Assembly: GCA_036346255.1 (NCBI GenBank)
Contig: CM070640.1
Coordinates: 34,591,238 to 34,655,237, forward strand
Source of the DNA: Ampelocalamus luodianensis
Taxonomy: Eukaryota; Streptophyta; Magnoliopsida; Poales; Poaceae
DNA: 64,000 bases
Direction: 5' to 3'
Shown here: positions 49,591 through 61,160 of the stretch, in pieces
Position numbering within the stretch: position 1 is the stretch's first letter
Layout of the letters: every line of letters starts with the position of its first letter
Program-made: the position numbers and the translations under genes
The notes under the pieces: model-generated
The model's database searches: none
The model's input: only the letters and a program-made list of their open reading frames with translations
Told to the model about the DNA's origin: nothing

Positions 49591-51671
49591 TGTAACATCC
49601 CTAATTTGCGGAGTTTTTGAAAAATTTTCAAAAAAAAATAACTAGTTGATTTTATTGAGTTGTAAAAGCTTAAATTGAAATTTAGAAATAAAAAACCATT
49701 TAGATTGAGTTAATCCAACTTCAATTAAATCAAAAAGTTGGTTTATTTGAGTGTTCTGGATTTTATTTGGATTTTAAGTCTTTTATTGCATTTTCTGGAT
49801 TTTAATTTGGTTTTTCCTTTGTCCTAAAGTCAAAATCTATTTTGTTTGCAAAATTAAAAACTAAAGTATAGTTAAAAGTATTTTTTTTAAGTTCTAAATA
49901 ATTCAAGGAACTTCTGTGAATTTTTTTAGTATTTTTAGACTTTATTAGCTAATTTCTAAAAGTCTTTTTGCTTTTCTGGGATTTCTTTAATCGGGAATCC
50001 ATTTCAAATATCCTTCTTGGCTTTGGGCCAAATCTCCTCCGGCCCATTTCCCCTCTCCTCCTCCCTCAGCCTGCTCCGGCCCACTCCCGCACGCCCGCGC
50101 CTTCCTCCCTCGGGCACCACCCGATCTAAATCCAACGGTCGCGATCGCGTCGGTACGTCCGGAGTTTCGATCGCCTCGCTCATTTTGAGTCGTCCGATCA
50201 AAATCCAATGGCACCTGCGCCCACGCCCTCGCCCGCTCTCGCTCTCGCTAACTGTTGGGCCTGCCCTGTCAGCCCCTTCATCTCCGCATCGTCGTCTTCC
50301 TCCCGACCCGTCGTCATCACGTCCGCACCACGCGCGTGTGCGCATTTTGCGCCGGCCGCTTCCGTCCCGTCACCGCTACCCTGACACGCACATTGAGTGC
50401 GGCGTGCTCCACCGCACTCATTGTCGCCACCCACGCATGCTCACGCGCCCTGTCGCCGCCCTGCACTGAGCGAGCCAGCGCCGTACTCCCACCGCCGTAG
50501 GACGTCCTCGCTCAACCCCCTCCTAGCCTCCTCCCCACGCCTATTTAAGGCGAGCACCAGGAGCGCCTTGCCCTCCTCTCACTTTTCCCCCTTCTCCCTC
50601 GCCCTCTCTCGCTCTCCTCGGCCGCACTCGAGCTTCTACGCCGCCACCGGCTTCGCCGCTTGTTTGCGCCGCCGTCGAGCCTCCTCCGTCGTCATCGTCG
50701 TCAGCTCTGGCTTCGCAACACCGCCGCCTAACTCTGTGCGCCTCCCCGTCCTCGGAAGCCCACTGGAGCTCCTCCTCCGCCTTCAACCGCCACCGCCGCC
50801 TCTTCTTCCTCACCGCCGACGACCTTCCTGTGCCGCCGCGTCCCCGGGACCTAGCGCACCAGCTGTGCCGTGAGCTCCTCTCCCTCTGGGTGCCCTCCCC
50901 GGCCACCAGAGCCCAGCCAATCGCCGGTGACCATCAGGCCCCGAGCACCGCCAGCTCGGTGCTGATGTGGCTGCCCACGTGGCAACCCAGTCAACGCCAC
51001 CTCAGCACCACGTCAGCATTTTGCTGACGCGGCAGCCCAGTCAGCGCCCGCGTGGATTTTTCTGGGATTTCCCGTTGAAAAATAATTCAGCCGGAAATTT
51101 AAATCCCACCGCTGACGTCAGCTGGCGCAATAAATCCCTTTTCCTTTAGAAAGATAATTCCAAAAATCAGGAAAATTCCTTTTTCTTGATTTTCAATCTT
51201 TCGGAGGTCATAACTTCCTCGTTCGAACTCCGATTCGAGTGATTCAAATTTCCAAATTCATCTAAAATCCTTCTATTGCTGTTAGTACTAATTTGGTATT
51301 TATTTGGAGTTGTTTTATTTATTTAGCTCTTTTCGCACGTGTAGATTCCGGCGTTTCGGAAGATTTCTCGGACCCGACGACCGAAGCACCTCAACTGTTC
51401 AATGAAGGCAAGTCATAGACCTTTAATCATATTGAACCCATTTTACAAAACTATATTGTTTGTTATAAACATGCATTTCTATGTTTATACTAAATGGTTC
51501 CAGGAGTAGATAATTGCCTAATTGATGTATGCCTCTTTGATAAATTGCAAATGGCATGTACCCTTGAACGACATGAACCCTTCGACACCCTAGGAGGATA
51601 AATTGCTACTGATCTGGGACTAGTTCGGAACGCACAGAGGGTCCTGGGGTCGTATACCTAGGGTCCCGACA
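49591..51671 (+). repeat. Shared middle LTR of the E array
   Basis: It starts TGTAACATCC and ends TCCCGACA five bases before the PBS. A TATA box TATTTAA is at 50542-50548, inside a GC-rich part (50040-51020) full of overlapping frames that I do not call genes. Near the end, GAAG/GCAAGT at about 51408 looks like a GC-type splice donor. Compared with the right LTR, about 0.4 kb or more is missing after 51594 (ccctagga), so this LTR carries an internal deletion relative to its partner. Confidence 0.9.
50542..50548 (+). promoter_or_regulatory. TATA box of the E LTR
   Basis: TATTTAA lies in GC-rich surroundings (cgcc before, ggcgagcac after). It is conserved in the second LTR at 57687-57693. Transcription would start about 30 bp downstream, which defines the U3/R border. 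Confidence 0.6.
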
Positions 51672-51676
51672 AGAGG

Positions 51677-51688
51677 TGGTATCAGAGC
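51677..51688 (+). other. Primer-binding site of element E
   Basis: TGGTATCAGAGC starts five bases after the LTR end and is complementary to initiator-methionine tRNA. Confidence 0.93.
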
Positions 51689-52182
51689 CATATCGACTGT
51701 AGGATGTAACCATAGTTAGCATAGTCGTTTAGTCAAAACTTCAAAATTTAGTTTCTAAATCAAACCAACCAGTTAACTTGAATAGTTATTCTTCTCTTAT
51801 CTTATTCTATTCTTTTCTTACCTCATTCTTAGATTCTTACATCTTACCTTTTCTGAAATTTGGTTTTTGAATTTAAATTGATCTTTCTTACCTTCGTAAT
51901 CTTTGCAGGATCGAGCCTTGCTTCTAGTCGACCATCCATAATAAGTTAGATTAGAAGTGCGTTAGTAGAGGTTACCCTCCTAGTTCGTGTAATAGGGCCT
52001 TTAGGCTCGAGTTTTATTGCTTGTTGGTAGCTTTCCGGCTATCCGTTCCTCAGGTTTAACCGACCATCCCCAGTTAGGTTGTTCCATCCTTCTCTCTTAT
52101 TCTTCCTCGTCTATTGTGCTTTTCCCTCTTATCTATCGTGCTTTCTCCCTCTCGTCTATTAAACCTGGAAAGATTTGTGCAG

Positions 52183-53230
52183 ATGGTTCAGACCCGCAAC
52201 TCTGCAAGCCAAGTTGACCCTGTGGATCTCAATACACCGCCACCACCACCTCCTCTAGCAGCCATAGCAGATCAAGGTTTGGGTCAGTTCATGGCAGCCC
52301 ATACTCAGCTGATCAGTACAATGATGCAGAACATGAACCAAATGATGACTCAACAGAACTAGACCGCTGCTGCCCTTCTCGCAATAATGAACCAGAGCAG
52401 CCAAGCCGCTGCCGCGACACTGCCACCACCACCAGCTTTCCCTCAGTCAAGGCTGGCAGAATTCATGAGGACTCATCCACCTACATTCTCTAGCTCCTCC
52501 GAGCCATTAGACGCAGATGACTGGCTGCGCTCAACTGAAAAGAAGCTTGCTATTACCCAGTGTGATGACAGTGAGAAAGTCCTTTATGCTGCCTACCAAC
52601 TTGAGGTACCACCGCAGAATGGTGGGAGAACTATTGCGCCGCCCATGAGAACCACCAAAACATTGGTTGGGCTGAGTTTTCTGAAGCTTTCCGCCACTCC
52701 CACATCCCTGATGGAAAGGTGGAAATGAAGAAGAATGAGTTTCGCGAACTGAAGCAAGGAAACATGTCCGTGAGTGAGTACCTCAATAAGTTCACTCAAC
52801 TCTCGCGATATGCTCAAGAGGACGTCGCCACCGATGACGCACGTCAGAAGCGCTTTAAGCGAGGACTCAACCCTAGCTTGAAGGTTCAAGTCATCGGCAA
52901 CGACTATGCAGATTTTCAGCATTTGGTGAACAAGGCCATGCTCGTAGAAGAGTCTCGCCGTGAGCTGGCAGAGTCTCATAAGAGAAAGATGATGCAGCAT
53001 GGTGCTCATCAAGGCCATTTACAGAGAGCCAGGATGAATGTGCAACACCCTACCCGTTTGCTCCTCTGTCACGTTCAAGACCCGACATAAACACCTCGCG
53101 ATCGCACGAATTCGCACCCCAACAATAACATCAACAACCACCTCTGCGGGATCACTGTTTCAGCGCCGACAATTGGGGCACTATGCGAGTAACTACCCGT
53201 AGAAGCAAGGCCCTTCGCCCGTCAGATTCA
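52183..53230 (+). pseudogene. Element E gag
   Basis: The ATG at 52183 opens MVQTRNSASQVDPVDLNTPP and is directly preceded by the acceptor-like tttgtgcag. TAG at 52360 interrupts it. The frame resumes with LDADDWLRSTEKKLAITQC and loses one base near 52607, then continues as EMKKNEFRELKQGNMSVSEY and LNKFTQLSRYAQEDVATDDA. The zinc knuckle near 53155-53195 is degenerate (CFQRRQLGHYASNY): two of its three cysteines are replaced, and TAG follows at 53200-53202. It cannot package RNA normally. Confidence 0.87.
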
Positions 53231-53330
53231 ACTTGGGAGCTACTCTAACTGAACCCCATGCCCGAGCGGACGTGGAGCACCTCGCACTCCAAGCGCACGA
53301 TTAAGACCCTCGATCTTATGGAAGAGGCGT

Positions 53331-54720
53331 GTGAACCACATCACGATGGAGGAAGCCCACACAGCCCGGACGTCGATCGGAGTACGTTCTAGTAAATTCG
53401 ATACACCATCGCTTACATTTGATTCTGGAGCTTCACATTCATTTGTTTCGCGGATTTTTGCTGCAAAGCATCGGTTAAAGGTTTCAAACCTTAAGACTGC
53501 CTTGTTGGTTCAATCCCCTGGTTTGGAGTTAAGCACGAACCAGGGTTGCCCACAAGTTAAAATGATCATAGAAGGGGTAGAATTCCTAGCCAATCTGATA
53601 ATTATCGACACCAAATCCTTAGATGTGATTTTGGGAATGGATTGGTTTACTGAACACCAAGCAGTTTTGGATTGTGGTGGTAGAAGCATCACCTTGATCA
53701 GTCGAGATGGGACTAAAGTAAAATTTGAAGCCCCCATGAAGAAGCACTATGGAGCTTTAGCCTGCAGTGTCAAGACCCTATCCTTGGAAGATGTACCGGT
53801 AGTCAGAGAATTTCCAAATGTTTTTCCTGATGAATTACCTGGAATGCCACCAGACAGGGACCTAGAGTTTGTTATCAACCTAGTTCCAGGAACCGCACCA
53901 ATTTCCAAAAGACCCTACTGCCTGCCTGTTGACGATTTGGTCGAGCTGAAGAAGCAAATCGAAGAGATGCAAGGAAAAGGATTTGTCCGACCAAGTTCTT
54001 CACCTTGGGGAGCCCCGGTGATCTTTGTTGCAAAGAAGGATGGTACCCAGTGGATGTGTGTGGATTACCGCTCACTCAACGAAGTCACCATCAAGAACAA
54101 GTACCCTCTGCCCAGGATCGATGATTTGTTTGACCAGTTGAAGGGAGCTGGAGTGTTCTCTAAGACAGATTTAAGATCAAGATACCATCAATTGAAGATT
54201 CGCCAAGAGGATATTCCCAAGACAGCTTTCTCAACCCGATATGGATTGTATGAGTTCACGGTCATGTCTTTTGGATTGACCAATGCCCCTGCTTACTTTA
54301 TGAACTTAATGAATAAAGTATTCATGGAGTATTTGGATAAGTTCGTCATTGTCTTCATCGACGACATCCTATTATATTCCAAGAGTGAAGAAGAGTATGA
54401 AGAACACCTTTGCTTGATTCTGACTAGGCTTAGAGATCATCAACTCTATGCCAAATTCAGCAAGTGTGTGTTTTGGATGAAGGAAGTTACTTTTCTAGGG
54501 CACGTAATGTCTGTAGAAGGAGTCGCTGTCAACCCCAGTAAAGTCAAGGATGTGCTCAATTGGGAGTCACCCAAGTCAGTACCTCAGATCAGAAGTTTCC
54601 TTGGTATGACAAGATACTACCGCCGGTTTATAGAAGGTTTCTCCAAGATAGCAAGACCCCTCACCCAGTTGTTAAAGAAGGAAAAAAAATTTCTTGGACA
54701 CCAGAATGTGAGTAGAGTTT
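53331..54720 (+). pseudogene. Element E protease and reverse transcriptase
   Basis: This is the longest open reading stretch in the window (466 codons). The protease has LTFDSGASHSFVSRIF (catalytic DSG) and SLDVILGMDWFTEHQ. The RT follows: VDYRSLNEVTIKNKYPLPRI, then FSKTDLRSRYHQLKI and FGLTNAPAYFMNLMN. The active site FIDDILLYSK has both Asp residues, and the thumb reads SFLGMTRYYRRFIEGF. A one-base loss in a T-run near 54692 shifts into the RNaseH frame. Protease and RT active sites look intact although the rest of the polyprotein is riddled with stops. Confidence 0.9.
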
Positions 54721-56729
54721 TCAAGAATTGAAGAAGCGCTTGACCACCGCTCCAGTGTTGACTTTGCCAGATGTCCAAAAGGATTTTGAGATTTACTATG
54801 ATGTCTCGCGACAAGGTCTCGGTTGTGTCCTAATGTAGGAAAGGAAGGTAGTAGCATATGCTTCACATCAGTTGGGGCCTCATGAAGTAAATTACCCCAC
54901 CCATGACCTAGAATTGGCCGCAGTGGTGCATGCTTTGAAGATATGGCGTCATTACCTCATCGGTAATCGCTGTGAAGTCTACACCGATCATAAGAGATTG
55001 AAGTACATTTTCACTCAAGCTGATCTCAATATGAGGCAAAGAAGATGGTTGGAATTGATTAAAGATTACAACATTGGAATCCATTACCACTCAGGCAAAG
55101 CTAATGTTGTAGCAGATGCTTTAAGTAGAAAGGTCTATTGCAATACTATGATGATCAAGGAAAGTTAGCCCGCGCTACATGAAGAATTTTAAAAACTTAA
55201 GCTTGAATTGGTTGAAGAAGGTTATTTGGCTGCTTTGGAAGTGCAACCCACCCTACAGAGTCAGATCAGGGAAGCTTAGATCGAAGATGTAGATATCAAG
55301 TAGATCAAGAGTAACATGAAGAAGGGTAAATCCCTAAGATTTTCAGAAGATGAACAAGGAACCATTTGGTTCGATAAGCGTATCTGTGTACCGGACCAGA
55401 AGGAACTCAAGTAGTTGATACTCAAGGAAGCTCATGAAACCTTATATTCCATTCACCCCAAAAATGCTAAAATGTATCAAGATCTTAAGGAAATGTATTG
55501 GTGGCATAGTATGAAGCGAGAAATTGCTGAATACATAGCATAGTGTGATGTTTGCCAGCGAGTCAAAGCCAAGCATCAGAGACCGGCTGGACTCCTACAA
55601 CCCTTGCAGATCCCTGAATGGAAATGGGAAAAAATTGGCATGGACTTCATCACCGGTCTACCAAGAACAAGAGCTGGATATGATTCTATTTGGGTAATTG
55701 TAGATCACCTGACAAAAGTTGCTCACTTTATCCCAGTCAAGACTACCTACTCAGAAGACAGACTTGCAGAACTGTATATGGCAAAGATAGTATGTCAGCA
55801 CGGAGTACCAAAGAAGATCATGTCGGATCGAGGATCTCAATTCACCTCGAGATTTTGGCAAAAGCTGCACAACGTTTTGGGCACTAATTTGAATTTTAGC
55901 ACAGCCTACCATCCTCAGACAGATGGACAGACAGACAGAAAGAGTGAATCAAATCCTAGAAGATATGTTGAGAACCTGTGCTCTAGAGAACCAGACCAGT
56001 TGGGATCAAATGCTGCCTTATGCAGAGTTTTTCTACAACAATAATCATCAGTCAAGTCTACAGATGTCCCCGTTTGAAGCCTTTTATGGAAGAAAATGCA
56101 GAACACCCTTGTATTGGACTGAAATAGGAAAAGGACAAGTACTTGGACTTGATATCCTGAAAGAAACCGAAGATCAAGTTCAGGCAATCAGAGAAAAGCT
56201 AAGAATAGCTTAGACTGGGCAGAAAAGCTATGCCGATAACCATCGTCGGGATTTAGCTTTTGCACCCGGAGATCATGTGTATCTGAAGATTTCACCTCTC
56301 AAACGAATGCGTCGTTTCAGAGTAAGCGGTAAGCTTTTACCAAGATACATTGGACCTCTCCCAATCCTAGCTAGAAGAGGAGAAGTTGCTTACAGATTGG
56401 AGCTTCCACCTCAGCTGTCACATGTGCATAACACCTTCCATGTGTCTCAATTGAAAAAATGTCTGCATGTACCAGAGGAGCAAATGCCGCTAGAAGCAGT
56501 TGTTTTGTAGGAAGATCTCACCTACAAGGAGCAACCCATTAAGATTCTGGAAGTGTCCAAGCGTGTAACCCGAAGCAAGATCCTTCGTTTCTGCAAAGTT
56601 CAGTGGAGCAATCACACTGAATAGAAAGCCACCTAGGAGCGTGAAGAGGACCTGAAGGCCGAGTTCCCGCACCTATTCTCTAGTCAGCTCGAATCTCGGG
56701 GTCAAGATTCCCTTTAAGGGGTGTAGGTT
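54721..56729 (+). pseudogene. Element E RNaseH and integrase with many TAG stops
   Basis: RNaseH is VYTDHKRLKYIF with KANVVADALSRKVYCN at 54950-55140. The integrase zinc finger (YSIHPKNAKMYQDL, CDVCQRVKAKH) is at 55450-55575. The core MDFITGLPRTRAGYD, SDRGSQFTSRFW and TERVNQILEDML has all three acidic residues, but a 4-bp GACA duplication at about 55925-55935 shifts the frame before the Glu. The tail runs to 56700 with KVQWSNHTE. In-frame stops: 54836, 55166, 55190 (TAA), 55277, 55301, 55412, 55541, 56211, 56508, 56622 and 56634, nearly all TAG. The copy at 49351-49590 shows CAG at the position of the 56508 stop. Confidence 0.9.
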
Positions 56730-59178
56730 TGTAACATCCCTAATTTGCAGAGTTTTTGAAAAAATTTCAAAATAAAAATAACCAGTTGATTTTATTGGGT
56801 TGTAAAAGCTTAAATTAAAATTTAGAAATCAAAAACCATTTAGATTGAGTTAATCCAACTTCAATTAAATCAAAAAGTTGGTTTATTTGAGTGTTCTGGA
56901 TTTTATTTGGATTTTAAGTCTTTTATTAAATTTTCTGGATTTTAATTTGGTTTTTCCTTTGTCCTAAAGGCAAAATCTATTTTGTTTGCAAAATTAAAAA
57001 CTAAAGTATAGTTAAAAGTATTTTTTATTATTAAGTTCTAAATAATTCAAGGAACTTCTGTGAATTTTTCTAGAATTTTTAGACTTTATTAGCTAATTTC
57101 TAAAAGTCTTTTTGCTTTTCTGGGATTTGTTTAATCGGAAATCCATTTAAAATCTCTTTCTTGGCTTTGGGCCGAATCTCCTCCGGCCCATTTCCCCTCT
57201 CCTCCTCCCGCAGCCCGCTCCAGCCCACTCCTGCGTGCGCCGCGCCTTCCGCCCTCGGGCACCGCCCGATCTAAATCCAACGGTCGCGATCGCGTCGGTA
57301 CGTCCGGAGTTCCGATCGCCTCGCTCATTTTGAGCCGTCCGATCAAAATCCAATGGCACCCGTGCCCGCGCCCTCACCCGCTCTCGCTCTCCCTGACTGT
57401 TGGGCCCGCCCTGTCGGCCCCTTCGTCTCTGCGTCATTGTCTTCCTCCCGACCTATCGTCGCCGCGTCCGCGCCGCGCGCGTCTGCGCCATTTGCCTCGG
57501 CCGCTTCCGTCCCGTCGCCACCACCCTGACACGCGCATTGAGTGCGGTGTGCTCCACCGCATTCATTGCCGCAACCCACGCGTGCTCCCGCGCCCTGTTG
57601 CCGCCCCGCGCAGCGCGAGCCTACGCCAGACCCCCACAGCCGTAGGACATCCTCGCTCAACCCCCTCCTAGCCTCCTCCCCGCGCCTATTTAAGGCGAGC
57701 ACTAGGAGCGCCTTGCCCTCCTCTCTCTTTTCGTCCTTCTCCCTCGCCCTCGCTCGCTCTCCTCCGGCCGTAATTCGAGCTTCTCGCCGCCGACCACCGA
57801 AGCTCGCCGCCGTCGAGCCTCCTCCGTCGTCATCGTCGTCAGCTCCGGCTTCGCAAGACTGCCGCCTACCTCGTGCACGCCTCTCGATCCTCAGAAGCCC
57901 ACCGGAGCTCATCCTCCACCTTCACCTGCCACCACCGCCTCTTCTTCCTCGCCGCCGACGAACTTCCCGTGCCGCCGTGTCCCCGAGACCTAGCGCACCA
58001 GCTTCGCCGTGAGCTCCTCTCCCTTTGGCTGCCCTCGCCGGCCACCTTAGCTCAGCCAATCGCCGGCGACCATCGAGCCCCAAGTACCGCCGGCTCGGTG
58101 CTGACATGGCCGCCCACGTGGTAGCCCAGTCAGCGCCACCTCAATGCCACGTCATCCTTTTGCTGACGCGGCAGCCCAGTCAGCGCCCGCGTGGATTTTT
58201 CTGGGATTTCCCGTTGAAAAATAATTCAGCCGGAAATTTAAATCCCACCGCTGATGTCAGCTGGCGCAATAAATCCATTTTTCTTTAGAAAAATAATTCC
58301 AAAAAATTAGAAAAATTCCTTTTTCTTGATTTTCAATCTTCTGGAGGCCGTAACTTCCTCGTTCGAACTCCGATTCGAGTGTTTCAAATTTCTAAATTCA
58401 TCTAAAATCCTCCTCTTGCTGTTAGTGCTAATTTGGTATTTATTTGGAGTTGTTTTATTTATTTAGCTCTTTTCGCACGTGTAGATTCCAATTTGGAAGA
58501 TTTCTGGACAGACGATCAAGCACCTCAACTCTTCAACGAAGGCAAGTCATAGACCTTTAATCATATTGAACCCATTTTACAAAACTATATTGTTTGTTAT
58601 AAACATGCATTGCTATGTTTATATTAAATGGTTTCGGGAGTAGATAATTGCCTAATTGATGTATGTCTCCTTGATAAATTGCAAATGACATGTACCCTTG
58701 AACGATATGAACCCTTCGACACCCTAGGAAGGTTCATTCTAGTTGGACTTTGATAAATTACCAACACGGGTATCGTATTATGCTTAGCCATGCTATAGTC
58801 GTACGTTGGGGCTCATGATCACATGCTCGTATGAATAAACATAACTAAAGGAATTATGGAATTGTGGCGCAGCCACTATTATTAAAAGATGTTATGCCAA
58901 GGCTAGGATGGTCTTTGGTCGGGTTGAACCGAAAATGTTTTATGCTCGGGCGAGTGGGCGGTGGTAAGCGTCGGTGCCGTAACGCACATTGGGACATGGA
59001 TTAGTCTCGCCTGAGCAGCCAACTAAGGACTTAACCTTGAACCATTGATCTGGGTCATATCGTGCAACCACATGTCCAGGATGGGGTGGACCTGGCCAAC
59101 TAATTAGTAATGCTTTGAGTCAGTCCTGTTGATGGCTACGGTGGCCCGATCTTTCGATAGGTTCAATTGATTTCGTCG
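56730..59178 (+). repeat. Right LTR of the E array
   Basis: It starts TGTAACATCC and follows the middle LTR to 58729. It then contains ~450 bp (58730-59178) not present in the middle LTR, which I read as the fuller form of the family. The expected terminus (agggtcccgaca) is not seen before the F element, so F probably interrupts it and the end lies to the right of the window. TATA box at 57687-57693; GC donor-like GAAG/GCAAGT at about 58542. GC-rich frames at 57130-58120 are not genes. Confidence 0.75.
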
Positions 59179-59472
59179 TGAGGACGTTGACGCTTTGAGG
59201 CTTTCGACCAGCAGATCGTCACCTCACAATTCGCTACACCAGCACGACTGTCGTTATCGACCACGCTCTCACGCGATCGACCTTACCACGAGGGTTATTG
59301 TCCCTGCAAGCAATCGAAGCAACTCACAAGAACAAGGAAGATGCAGTCTGAATTGTATTGCGAATATGAATGAAGATCAACAAAGTGGGGTTCCTCAAAC
59401 CGTACAACGGCGAAACTGCAAGTGGCAGAATAATTCTAAGAAAAACCTACCCCTAAACTGTGGAGGCTGTTG

Positions 59473-59482
59473 TATATATATA
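59473..59482 (-). promoter_or_regulatory. TATA box candidate of the F LTR
   Basis: The minus strand reads CCCCTATATATATAC in an otherwise mixed sequence. It is correctly oriented for transcription of F and lies inside the presumed LTR. Confidence 0.5.
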
Positions 59483-59616
59483 GGGGGCGTGAGGAGGTTG
59501 ACCTAGGGTTGTGCGACCATGGGAAGAGGCATACACAACCTAGGCTTTGACCCCGACACGCTTACAAGGCCCTATTAGGCCCAAAATGGTGTCGCAGCAC
59601 CTAAAGACTGGTCGTA

Positions 59617-59802
59617 GAGCTTGAGACCTAGTCGTAGCGCTGGCTGGTGTGATCGTAGCGCTGGCGAACCTAGTCGAGGAGCTTGAGACCTGGTCGTAGC
59701 GCTGGCTGGTCTGGTCATAGTGCTGGCGAACCTAGTCGAGGAGCTTGAGACCTGGTCGTAGCACTGGCAGGACTGGTCGTAGGGCTTGTAGACCTGGTCG
59801 TA
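59617..59802. repeat. Three 62-bp tandem units in the F LTR
   Basis: Units start at 59617, 59679 and 59741, each with gagcttgagacc. Inside each unit the word ctggtcgtagcgctgg recurs in shorter, diverged form. The first two units differ by only a few bases. The integrase-frame ORF runs on through part of this repeat to 59715 without a recognisable domain. Confidence 0.8.
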
Positions 59803-59829
59803 GACCTTGGGGATCCATTATTCCTAAGT

Positions 59830-61160
59830 AACAAAAGATCACAATTATGAGGTAGTATACCATTCTGCATAGATAAATTATTAGCACCTAGAAATGAGCT
59901 CACCTCATAATTTAAGTGACATGCACGAGCTCTTGTCATAGGACCTTGTAGTTTAGCAACTGGATCTGGAGGATTTTGTGTAGTGTGTGTATCAGAAGGA
60001 GTGATGTCCTCATCATCCTCCCCCTCTTGAATTGGAGTCGTCCTCGACTCAAGCTCATCTGCTTCTCCCACGTATGGCTTCAAATCTGAAATGTTAAATG
60101 TGGGGCTAACCCCAAAATCTGCAGGTAGCTCCAATTGATAGGCATTGTCATTTATCTTCTTAATTATCTTAAATGGTCCATCAGCTCTAGGCGTCAATTT
60201 TGATTTTCTTAACTCCAGAAACCTGTCTTTCCTCAAATGCACCCAAACTAAATCACCCGGTGCAAATTTTATTTCTTTCCTACCTTTACTTCCAGCAACC
60301 CTATACTTTTCAGTCATATGCTCTATATTTTCTTTAGTTGTTTCATGCAACTTAAGAACAAATTCAGCACGCTTCTTAGCATCTAAATTAATGTGTTCAG
60401 AGGTAGGCAAAGGTAGTAAATCAATAGGAGCACGGGGGTTAAAACAATACACTACCTGAAACGGACTTACCTTGGTGGTGGAGTGTACCGACCTATTGTA
60501 AGCAAACTCAATGTGCGGTAAACACTCTTCCCACATCTTCAAATTCTTCTTTAAAACAGCCCACAACATCGTGGATAACGTGCGGTTGACAACCTCCGTT
60601 TGTCCATCAGTTTGGGGATGGCACGTAGTAGAAAACAGCAGCTTTGTCCCCAATTTGTTCCAAAGTGATCTCCAAAAGTGGCTCAAAAACTTCGCGTCGC
60701 GATCCGAGACAATAGCATTGGGCACTCCATGTAAGCGAATGATTTCTCTGAAAAATAAATCTGCTATGTTTGTAGCATCATCGCTCTTGTGACAAGGTAT
60801 AAAATGTGCCATTTTAGAAAATCGATCCACTACTACAAATATACTGTCCTTTCCCCTCTTTGTCCTAGGCAATCCTAAAACAAAAATCCATAGAAATATC
60901 CTCCCAATGGGCGCTAGGAATAGGAAGAGGCATATAAAGTCTATGTGGATTGAGACGAGACTTAACTTTGTTGCATGTAGTGCAGCGAGCCACGTAGCGC
61001 TCAACATTGCGCCTCATCTTTGGCCAAAAGAAGTGGGCGCTAGCACATCTTCTATCTTCTTTGCTCCAAAATGCGCCATCAAACCTCCTCCATGCGCCTC
61101 CTGCAACAACAAAAGACGAACGGAGCTAGCTGGAATGCATAGCTTGTTAGCACGATAGAT
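59830..61160 (-). pseudogene. Element F integrase
   Basis: The zinc-finger part lies in the frame right of 60900 (ERYVARCTTCNKVKSRLNPH) and the core left of it. MDFVLGLPRTKRG, VSDRDAKFLSHFWRSL and TDGQTEVVNRTLSTML carry the three catalytic acidic residues. The C-terminal part GDLVWVHLRKDRF and FNISDLKPYVGE is followed by an acidic LESRTTPIQEGEDDEDI and GPMTRARA tail, without the WE-type chromodomain of A, B, C and E. One extra A in an A-run near 60886 shifts the frame. CRM integrases are thought to direct insertion into centromeric chromatin through such a tail. Confidence 0.82.

Larger units (their letters stand above)
49351..59178 (+). mobile_element. Tandem family E Ty3/gypsy array: pol tail, LTR, internal region, LTR
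   Basis: The LTR 49591-51671 is preceded by a polypurine tract and integrase tail and followed by a PBS and gag. It therefore serves as 3' LTR of a truncated left copy and 5' LTR of the right copy. The internal region 51672-56729 encodes gag-PR-RT-RNaseH-INT on the plus strand. The last LTR starts at 56730. The PBS is for initiator-Met tRNA and the integrase has a chromodomain-like tail, so it is again a chromovirus, with 2.1-2.4 kb LTRs, distinct from A and C. Many in-frame TAG codons show it is old and inactive. Confidence 0.88.
59179..60015 (-). repeat. Presumed 3' LTR of element F
   Basis: The LTR start is set at 60015 because minus-strand TGATGAGGACATC there is the typical CRM LTR beginning and lies inside the integrase reading frame. 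It contains a TATA-like TATATATA (minus, 59482-59473) and a 62-bp tandem repeat (59617-59802). The left boundary is tentative because the companion LTR is not in the window. Confidence 0.6.

Noticed and set aside
53331..56700. Pararetrovirus (EPRV) integration
   Set aside because: An integrase with zinc finger and chromodomain-like tail, LTRs and a PBS directly after the LTR identify a Ty3/gypsy retrotransposon.
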